Of a stretch of 64,000 nucleotides of DNA, positions 58,669-64,000 are shown piece after piece. The position numbers and the translations under genes were made by a program. Numbering within the stretch: the stretch's first letter is position 1; each line of letters opens with the position of its first letter. The notes beneath the pieces were generated by a model that saw only the letters and a list, made by a program, of their open reading frames with translations, was not told the origin of the DNA and did not search any database. Source of the DNA: an uncultured Kiritimatiellota bacterium (GTDB lineage: Bacteria > Verrucomicrobiota > Kiritimatiellia > RFP12 > UBA1067); the NCBI GenBank assembly GCA_934667425.1, contig CAKULV010000002.1, positions 1-64,000 on the forward strand, in the 5' to 3' direction.

Positions 58669-59985
58669 ATGCAAAACAGACGTGATTTCCTGAAGGGCGC
58701 GGCGGCGATCGGAGCATTCGCCATTGTGCCGGCCAGCGTGTTGCGCGGCGAGACCGCGCCATCCAACCAGCTCACCCGTGCGCTTATCGGCTTCGGCTCG
58801 ATCGCGCATTCCGCGAACCACCTGCCTTTCAAGGGTTCGCGCCTCATCGGCCTGTGCGACCCTTACGAGGCCCGCGTGAAGGCCGGCCTCAAGGCTGCGG
58901 CGGACAAGGGCTTCGGCAAGGTCAAGGCGTACGGGAACTTCCTTGAGCTGCTTGCCGACAAGGATGTCGACATCGTCCACATCTGCACGCCGCCGCACTG
59001 GCACGGGTGCATGAGCGTGATGGCCGCGAACGCGGGCAAGGACATCTGGTGCGAGAAGCCCATGACGCGCACCGTGGGCGAAGGCAAGCGCGTGATGGAG
59101 GTCGTCAAGGCGAAGAAGCGCATGTTCCGCCTCAACACCTGGTTCCGCTTCCAGGGCACGTTCTACGGATTCGGCACGACTGTCGAGCCCATCAGGCAGG
59201 TCGTGGAGAACGGACTTCTCGGGAATGGTCCGATCAAGTGCACGTTCGGCGCCGGGCAGGGCTTCAGCTGGAAGTTCTTCTGGTCCGGCCGCGTGAACGC
59301 CGCGCCGGAGCCGATCCCGCAGGGCTTCGACTGGGACATGTGGCTCGGCCCCGCGCCGTGGAAGCCGTACACGGCCCACCGCGCCGGCACGTCGTTCCGC
59401 GGATACTGGGACTACGATTCGGGCGGGCTCGGCGACATGGCGCAGCACTACCTCGATCCGCTCCAGTACCTCCTCTGCAAGGATGATACCAGCCCGGTGA
59501 AGGTGGATTACGTCGGGCCGAAGCAGCATCCCGAGGCGGTGGGCCGCTTCGACCGCATCACGCTCACGTATGCGGACGGCACGGAGGTCGTGCTTGACGG
59601 CGACGAGACGCTGAAGGGCGAGCCTCTCCTGCGCGGCTCCAACGGCCTGTGCGTGTATCCGAAGGCGAAGGGCGGCAAGACGCTCCGCCTCGTCGACGCC
59701 GGCGGCAAGGAGCTGGACGCGGAGAAGATACTCGCGGACCTTCCGAAGCCCGCCGCACAGCAGACGGACTTCATCGACAGCTGCAAGAACCGCAAGACGT
59801 TCGCGCTCAACGAGTCGAACGGCTTCCGTTCCTGCACCATGTTCAACCTCGGCATCGCGGCCGAACGTCTTGGACGCGGGTTCAGGTTCGACCCGGAGAC
59901 GCTGCATGCGGTCGACGATCCGGCCGCCGAGAGGTTCCTCTACCAGACAATGCGCGAACCGTGGCGCACGGAGATGTGGGGCTGA
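58669..59985 (+). CDS. Tat-exported Gfo/Idh/MocA family oxidoreductase
   Basis: 438 residues. A twin-arginine signal RRDFLKGAAAIGAFA at residues 4-18 predicts folded export, cofactor bound. The Rossmann motif ALIGFGSIAHSAN near 38-50, the catalytic-site EKPMTRT near 125 and a DMAQHYLDPLQYL segment near 258-270 are typical of the family. Relatives oxidise a sugar C3 hydroxyl to a 3-keto-glycoside. The next gene encodes a DUF1080 protein, the usual 3-keto-glycoside hydrolase partner, so the pair likely initiates glycoside cleavage by a redox route (pathway by family knowledge; substrate unknown). AGGAA 10 nt upstream supports ATG 58669. Confidence 0.9.
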   Translation: MQNRRDFLKGAAAIGAFAIVPASVLRGETAPSNQLTRALIGFGSIAHSANHLPFKGSRLIGLCDPYEARVKAGLKAAADKGFGKVKAYGNFLELLADKDVDIVHICTPPHWHGCMSVMAANAGKDIWCEKPMTRTVGEGKRVMEVVKAKKRMFRLNTWFRFQGTFYGFGTTVEPIRQVVENGLLGNGPIKCTFGAGQGFSWKFFWSGRVNAAPEPIPQGFDWDMWLGPAPWKPYTAHRAGTSFRGYWDYDSGGLGDMAQHYLDPLQYLLCKDDTSPVKVDYVGPKQHPEAVGRFDRITLTYADGTEVVLDGDETLKGEPLLRGSNGLCVYPKAKGGKTLRLVDAGGKELDAEKILADLPKPAAQQTDFIDSCKNRKTFALNESNGFRSCTMFNLGIAAERLGRGFRFDPETLHAVDDPAAERFLYQTMREPWRTEMWG

Positions 59986-60027
59986 AGTCCAATGTCTCGC
60001 GAAACTACAGAAGGAGCGATGAATACA

Positions 60028-61551
60028 ATGAAGAATCTTCTTTTCGTGGCGGCTGTGGCCGCAGGGATGTGCGCAATCGCGGCCGACCCGAATCCGTTCG
60101 CGGACTACGGCGCGGCGATGAAGCCGAACAAGGACTATCCGATGGCGGTTGAGTGGCACGCCGCCAACCGCGATGCGATCGAGGCGGAGACCTCGGACGA
60201 CAAGCTCGCCGCGTTCGCGGACAGCGCCGAGAGCGCCGCCGCCCTGCTCGCCAAGGTGAAGCCCGCGTACGCGACGGATCCGATGGTGGCGGCGCAGGTC
60301 GCCGCCGTGAGCCAGTACGTGATGCGGGCCGATCCGTCTTGGTGGCAGTTCTGGTCGTGGTTCTCCGACACGCCACGCGAGGTTTGGACTGCCGCGCTGC
60401 TCGATGCCGCCGCTAAGGGCGGCGACCAGTACCGCACGATGTTCTTCCTCGACCAGCTGCGCTGGTGCGGATTTTCCGAGCAGGCGGCCGCCGTCCGCAA
60501 GATCGGGAAGGATTCGAAGGACAAGGCCGTAAGGCAGATGTCCGGCATCGTGGCGACGGAGCTGTGTCCGGCATCGGCCTGCAAGCCTTGCGCCAAGGGA
60601 CGCTGCTGCCCGTACGGAAGCTGGGCGCTCACGCTGCCGTTCGACACGATGAACGCCGGGCACCTGATCCTGTCGAAGGGCAAGGATGGCAAGCCGCAGG
60701 CGAAGCTTCTGTGGCGCTGGGGAAGCCCGTTCACGGTCGCCGGGGACGACCTGAAGATCGGCAAGGGATGCGTGACGCTTACGTTCGGCAACCACAAGCC
60801 GAAGGACCTGCCGCAGGACAAGAGCGCATGGAGGCGCGACCGCGTGGTGCTGAAGATCCGTGGCGACTGGGCCGCGTGTACGCTCCAGAAGGTGGACGGC
60901 AACGGCAAGCCCGCGGGCGACGCCGAGACGTTCTCGGCGAGGCGCAATCCCCCGATCGTAGGGCCTGCTCCAGACCTCAAGACCGCAGTGCGCGGCAAGC
61001 CGATCGACATCCTTGCCGGGACCATCGCCGACTTCGAGCTGATGGAGGCTACGAAGGTCAACGGCTGGACGCTTAAGGACGGAGTCCTCTCCAACCGCAT
61101 ACAGCGCGACGCGAACGGCAAGTCGCTCCACAAGAACGGCAACCTTCGGACGAAGCGCGCCGACTTCTACGACTTCAACCTCAAGTACGATGTGCGCGTA
61201 CTGCCGAACTGCAACTCCGGCGTGTACCTGCGCGGCATCTACGAGATACAGGTGCTCGACAGCTACGGCAAGCCTGTGGACTGCCACAACATGGCAGCGT
61301 ACTACGGGCGTGTGACGCCTCGCGTGGCGGCGGAGAAGAAGGCAGGGGAGTGGCAGACCGTTGACGTCACGCTCTACAAGCGCCACCTTACGGTTGTGCT
61401 GAACGGGGTGACAATCATCGACAACGTTCCGGTTGTGGGGATCACGGGCGGCGCCATGACGGCGAACGAGTTCGTGTCCGGCCCGCTCTACATCCAGGGC
61501 GACCATTCCGACGCCGACTTCAGGAACATGATACTCACGCCGCTCAAGTGA
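60028..61551 (+). CDS. Secreted DUF1080 (3-keto-disaccharide hydrolase-like) protein
   Basis: 507 residues. Signal peptide MKNLLFVAAVAAGMCAIAA. A helical N-terminal part (about 20-180) is followed by a cysteine cluster CPASACKPCAKGRCC near 180-195, unusual for an exported protein and possibly a metal site or disulfide knot. A beta-rich middle precedes a C-terminal DUF1080 domain (about 325-505) with NSGVYLRGIYEIQVLDSYG and GPLYIQGDHSDADFRNM, both hallmarks. ATG 60028 lies 11 nt after AAGGAG (60011-60016); ATG 60019 is too close to that site and ATG 59992 has no ribosome site. Confidence 0.87.
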   Translation: MKNLLFVAAVAAGMCAIAADPNPFADYGAAMKPNKDYPMAVEWHAANRDAIEAETSDDKLAAFADSAESAAALLAKVKPAYATDPMVAAQVAAVSQYVMRADPSWWQFWSWFSDTPREVWTAALLDAAAKGGDQYRTMFFLDQLRWCGFSEQAAAVRKIGKDSKDKAVRQMSGIVATELCPASACKPCAKGRCCPYGSWALTLPFDTMNAGHLILSKGKDGKPQAKLLWRWGSPFTVAGDDLKIGKGCVTLTFGNHKPKDLPQDKSAWRRDRVVLKIRGDWAACTLQKVDGNGKPAGDAETFSARRNPPIVGPAPDLKTAVRGKPIDILAGTIADFELMEATKVNGWTLKDGVLSNRIQRDANGKSLHKNGNLRTKRADFYDFNLKYDVRVLPNCNSGVYLRGIYEIQVLDSYGKPVDCHNMAAYYGRVTPRVAAEKKAGEWQTVDVTLYKRHLTVVLNGVTIIDNVPVVGITGGAMTANEFVSGPLYIQGDHSDADFRNMILTPLK

Positions 61552-61615
61552 CGGCGGCGTGGGATGCTACGGCACAGGAAACCTATTGCAAGGCATATGG
61601 GAAAGGGGAGGTAAA

Positions 61616-61692
61616 TGGTCGGAGCGACGAGATTTGAACTCGTGACCTTTTGCACCCCAAGCAAACGCGCTACCAGACTGCGCTACGCCCCG
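61616..61692 (-). tRNA. tRNA-Pro (anticodon GGG)
   Basis: 77 nt with encoded CCA. Acceptor CGGGGCG/CGCTCCG (one G-U pair), D arm GCGC/GCGC, anticodon stem TTTGC/GCAAA with loop TTGGGGT (anticodon GGG at 34-36), and T arm ACGAG/CTCGT with loop TTCAAAT. The C1-G72 start and GGG anticodon identify proline. It lies between the convergent DUF1080 gene and the divergent rhaA. Confidence 0.95.
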
Positions 61693-61715
61693 ACGGTTGG
61701 TCAAAAACGGCGCGA

Positions 61716-61744
61716 ATTATATCAAAACGGCCCCGCTGGCGCAA
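61716..61744 (-). promoter_or_regulatory. Promoter of tRNA-Pro
   Basis: Minus strand: TTGCGC (61744-61739), 17 bp, TGA-TATAAT with the hexamer at 61721-61716. The predicted start near 61709 is 17 nt upstream of the tRNA. Confidence 0.7.
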
Positions 61745-61787
61745 GGGGCTTTGGACTTTTAGGCAAAACAACAGGAGAATCACGGAA

Positions 61788-63026
61788 ATGAGTTACCAGG
61801 AAGCGAAAAAGAAATACGCCGTACTCGGTGTCGATACCGAAAAGGCGATAAGCGCACTTCAGAAGGTTTCGATATCCATGCACTGCTGGCAGGGCGACGA
61901 TGTGGGCGGGTTCGAGAATGCCGGCTCGCTCACGGGCGGCATCCAGACCACGGGCAACTATCCGGGCAAGGCCCGCACACCGGAAGAGCTGATGGCCGAC
62001 ATCGACGAGGCCCTTTCGCTCATCCCCGGCAAGCACCGCATAAACCTGCACGCCTGCTACGCGATATTCGAGGACGGCAAGAAGGTGGAGCGCAACAAGC
62101 TCGAACCGAAGCATTTCAGGAAGTGGGTGGAGTTCGCGAAGAAGCGCGGCCTCGGCCTCGACTTCAACCCCACGTTCTTCTCTCACCCGCTCGCAGACGG
62201 GCTTACCCTCGCGAGCGAGGATCCGAGGGTGCGCAAGTTCTGGATCGAGCACGGCATCGCCTGCCTCAAGATCGCGGAGTACTTCGGCAAGGAGCTCGGC
62301 ACCCCGTGCGCCGTGAACTTCTGGGTCCCTGACGGCTTCAAGGACGAGCCTTCGGACCGCTTCGGGCCACGCAAGCGTCTCAAGGAGTCGTACGACAAGA
62401 TCTTCAAGTACAAGTACAACAGGAAGTACTGCATCCCGACGATCGAGTCCAAGCTCTTTGGAATCGGCGTTGAGAGCTGCACTCCCGGCTCGCACGAGTT
62501 CTACATGTGCTACGCGATGAAGAACAACATCCTGTGCCTTCTCGATACCGGACACTTCCACATCTCGGAAAACGTCGCGGACAAGATCAGCACGCTGCTG
62601 CTCTTCTCCGGCAAGGTGGCGTTCCACGTGTCGCGTCCGGTCCGCTGGGATTCCGACCACGTGATCCGCCTTGACGATGCGGTGACCGCCTGCGCTCACG
62701 AGATAGTCCGCAACGGCGTGGAGAACTTCATCATCGCGCTCGACTACTTCGACGCCTCCATCAACCGGATCGCGGCATGGGTGCTCGGGATGCGCAACAT
62801 GCAGAAGGCTCTCCTCCAGGCGATGCTCGAGCCGCAGGAGACCCTCAAGGCGCTCCAGGACGCCCGCCAGTACACCGAACAGCTTGTCCTCCAGGAAGAG
62901 CTCAAGTGCTACCCGTGGCAGGAGGTGTGGAAGGAGTTCTGCGCGAGGGCGAAGCTCCCGGCGGACGAATGCTGGATGGCGGAAGTGCTCAAGTACGAGC
63001 GCGACGTGCTTTCCAAGCGCCAGTAG
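61788..63026 (+). CDS. rhaA: L-rhamnose isomerase
   Basis: Converts L-rhamnose to L-rhamnulose, the first step of rhamnose use. Similarity to E. coli RhaA is visible throughout: SMHCWQGDDVGGFENAGSL near 30-48, GGIQTTGNYPGKAR, GLDFNPTFFSHPLADG near 124-139, metal-ligand ESKLFGIG, LDTGHFH near 262, HVSRPVRWDSDHV and the C-terminal FDASINRIAAWVLG. The length of 412 residues is typical. AGGAGA 9 nt upstream fixes ATG 61788. No rhamnulokinase or aldolase is in the window. A weak plus-strand promoter (TTGGTC/TATATC) may overlap the tRNA-Pro promoter. Confidence 0.96.
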   Translation: MSYQEAKKKYAVLGVDTEKAISALQKVSISMHCWQGDDVGGFENAGSLTGGIQTTGNYPGKARTPEELMADIDEALSLIPGKHRINLHACYAIFEDGKKVERNKLEPKHFRKWVEFAKKRGLGLDFNPTFFSHPLADGLTLASEDPRVRKFWIEHGIACLKIAEYFGKELGTPCAVNFWVPDGFKDEPSDRFGPRKRLKESYDKIFKYKYNRKYCIPTIESKLFGIGVESCTPGSHEFYMCYAMKNNILCLLDTGHFHISENVADKISTLLLFSGKVAFHVSRPVRWDSDHVIRLDDAVTACAHEIVRNGVENFIIALDYFDASINRIAAWVLGMRNMQKALLQAMLEPQETLKALQDARQYTEQLVLQEELKCYPWQEVWKEFCARAKLPADECWMAEVLKYERDVLSKRQ

Positions 63027-63045
63027 GAGGCAATAAAATAACCAG

Positions 63046-63074
63046 TTGCGTTTTAAGAAGCAAAATGAGATAAT
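63046..63074 (+). promoter_or_regulatory. Promoter of the pseudopilin gene
   Basis: TTGCGT (63046-63051), 17 bp, GATAAT (63069-63074) preceded by TGA. The leader of about 30 nt contains AGGAG. Confidence 0.6.
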
Positions 63075-63112
63075 CCAAACCAATCGAACCAAAAGAATCA
63101 GGAGATATTTAC

Positions 63113-63859
63113 ATGAAAAAGAAAAACGAAGGATTTACGCTCGTCGAGCTGCTCGTCGTAATCGGCATTCTCGGCATTCTCATGGGTGCGCTGTTCCCAG
63201 CGATCTCGTCCGCGATGATCAAGGCCAACCTTTCGGCCTGCGGCATGCGCGGCCGGAACCTGTTCGTGGCCATCACGGCGGCGAACACGGAGCGCGAGGC
63301 GCTTGGCCTCGGCAACGTGTGGCCCAAGACGCAGGCAGAGGAGGGCGCCGATACGACCACCGATCCGCTTTCGGGTGCGGTTTCCTCAGGCGCGGACTAC
63401 TTCACCTATCTTTTTGACATGGCGAAGATCACGGATTCCACGCAGTGGAAGCCGTATGTCAGCGGCGTCGATCTCTCGGTGCTGAACGGTGCCGGCGTGC
63501 CCGCCATCCCGAATGGCGCCACGAGGATTGACGGCAAGAACCTGCTCTGGTGCGTCGCGGCAAACGTGACCGATGAGATCTCCGACGTGTATCCCGTACT
63601 CTTCTCCCGCAACATCCCCGTCAGCGCGATGAAGACCTACGAGAAGACCTATGATGGCGGATCCACCGAAGTCAAGATCGGCAAGAGCAACGGAGCCAAG
63701 TACGATACGCCGTTCTCCAACAAGGCTTTCGTGCTGATCCGCAAGGGTGGAGCTGTCATCACGCAGACGGCCAAGTATGCGCTCACGTCCGTGATGTTCA
63801 ACAAGCAGCCGTACACGATCGATGCCGACCCTGCCCCGCAGTTCCTCGACGTCGAATGA
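63113..63859 (+). CDS. Type IV pilin-like / type II secretion pseudopilin (prepilin N-methylation signal)
   Basis: 248 residues. The class III signal MKKKNEG|FTLVELLVVIGILG has prepilin-peptidase cleavage after Gly7 and the conserved Glu5 of the mature chain, followed by a hydrophobic helix to about residue 35. The body is Gly/Thr/Asp-rich with no further domain recognised. Such single pseudopilin genes are abundant in Verrucomicrobiota and relatives and may be surface or secretion components; no pilus or secretion genes adjoin. AGGAG upstream supports ATG 63113. priA follows 4 nt downstream. Confidence 0.88.
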   Translation: MKKKNEGFTLVELLVVIGILGILMGALFPAISSAMIKANLSACGMRGRNLFVAITAANTEREALGLGNVWPKTQAEEGADTTTDPLSGAVSSGADYFTYLFDMAKITDSTQWKPYVSGVDLSVLNGAGVPAIPNGATRIDGKNLLWCVAANVTDEISDVYPVLFSRNIPVSAMKTYEKTYDGGSTEVKIGKSNGAKYDTPFSNKAFVLIRKGGAVITQTAKYALTSVMFNKQPYTIDADPAPQFLDVE

Positions 63860-63863
63860 TGGT

Positions 63864-64000
63864 GTGTACGTAAAGGTCGCCATAGACCTTGCCCTCGACC
63901 GGCTCTTCACCTACGAAGTGCCGGTCGAATTGTCTGGTAGGATCAGGGTGGGGCAGATGCTGCGCGTGCCGTTCGGGCATCGCGAGGCGAGGGGCTTCGC
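63864..64000 (+). CDS. priA: Primosomal protein N' (PriA), N-terminal fragment
   Basis: Open frame from GTG 63864 to the right edge, 45 codons. The translation VKVAIDLALDRLFTYEVP followed by GQMLRVPFGHREARGF matches the start of the PriA 3'-end-binding domain (variants of VALD-PLDR-FTY-VP and R-V-VPFG-R). PriA is the helicase that restarts stalled replication forks. GTG is the only start before the conserved strand: the two ATGs at 63856 and 63859 are out of frame and stop at once. The gene is cut by the window edge. Confidence 0.8.
   Translation, partial: MYVKVAIDLALDRLFTYEVPVELSGRIRVGQMLRVPFGHREARGF

Noticed and set aside
58666..61506. Minus-strand open frame of 946 codons across the oxidoreductase and DUF1080 genes
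   Set aside because: It is a shadow of two well-supported plus-strand genes; G/C-rich third positions suppress antisense stops. Its translation is Arg/Val/His-rich low-complexity sequence with no domain.
61728..61752. GCCCC/GGGGC hairpin followed by TTT as a terminator
   Set aside because: It lies upstream of rhaA and overlaps the minus-strand -35 box of tRNA-Pro. There is no gene upstream on the plus strand to terminate and the T run is short.

Overview
The window reads as a chromosomal fragment of a GC-rich, heterotrophic, Gram-negative bacterium. The closest overall fit is the PVC group (Verrucomicrobiota, Lentisphaerota or Kiritimatiellota). The pointers are the density of secreted carbohydrate enzymes, the pairing of a Tat-exported Gfo/Idh/MocA oxidoreductase with a DUF1080 protein, an autotransporter-type beta-repeat protein family without a visible autotransporter barrel, XylR-type regulators, a verrucomicrobial-style prepilin, and McsA/McsB-like/ClpC genes beside a RodZ-like gene. 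There is no rRNA or marker protein long enough to place it below that level, so the taxonomic call is an inference.

Layout. 1-18.4 kb is a housekeeping stretch, all on the plus strand: M20 dipeptidase (cut by the left edge), tsaE, ettA, gnd, a CAU tRNA, a small basic protein, prmA, DUF456, an SAH/MTA-deaminase-type amidohydrolase, butyrate kinase, rplM-rpsI, a DEAD-box helicase, an acyl-CoA synthetase, a glycosyltransferase, a ferredoxin plus 2-oxoacid:ferredoxin oxidoreductase alpha subunit, and a phytase-like esterase. 18.6-31.3 kb is a uronate/polysaccharide cluster: uxuA, an RraA-type aldolase, an SDR dehydrogenase, a lactonase, a XylR-type regulator (minus strand), a large secreted beta-repeat protein and a 1730-residue secreted protein that joins a heparinase II/III-like lyase, a GH38-like glycosidase and a hexose-6-phosphate-epimerase-like mutarotase in one chain.

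31.3-41.7 kb is one tight minus-strand operon: ftsH, cdaA, a vestigial cdaR, ftsK, rodZ-like, mcsA, an mcsB-like pseudokinase and clpC. It links membrane proteolysis, c-di-AMP synthesis, chromosome translocation, cell shape and Clp proteolysis. 42.1-58.2 kb is a second glycan region: a GH95-like enzyme, a LamG-like secreted protein, an agarase-like TIM-barrel enzyme, a two-component system with an OB-fold sensor, and a divergent three-gene operon (GH42-like, DUF6259-like and a duplicated beta-repeat protein). 58.6-64 kb carries Gfo/Idh/MocA plus DUF1080 (a likely 3-keto-glycoside pair), tRNA-Pro(GGG), rhamnose isomerase, a type II pseudopilin-like protein and the start of priA, cut by the right edge.

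Two sequence-level patterns stand out. First, the intergenic spaces around the second glycan region carry four copies of an undescribed-looking repeat family built from 7-bp units (TAGTTGG and ATTTACG type) arranged in inverted arms, with a shared GATTGCATTTGG core and, in two copies, a GC-rich dyad. Second, most promoters visible here are extended -10 (TGN-TATAAT) without a -35 box, and in five cases the ATG lies only 7-10 nt beyond the -10 box, predicting leaderless or near-leaderless mRNAs. Genes with classical -35/17-bp/-10 promoters instead carry Shine-Dalgarno leaders or are tRNAs.

The three large secreted beta-proteins end in the same seven-residue pattern (G, five mostly hydrophobic residues, R), a candidate sorting tail. 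Statements about base composition are by eye.
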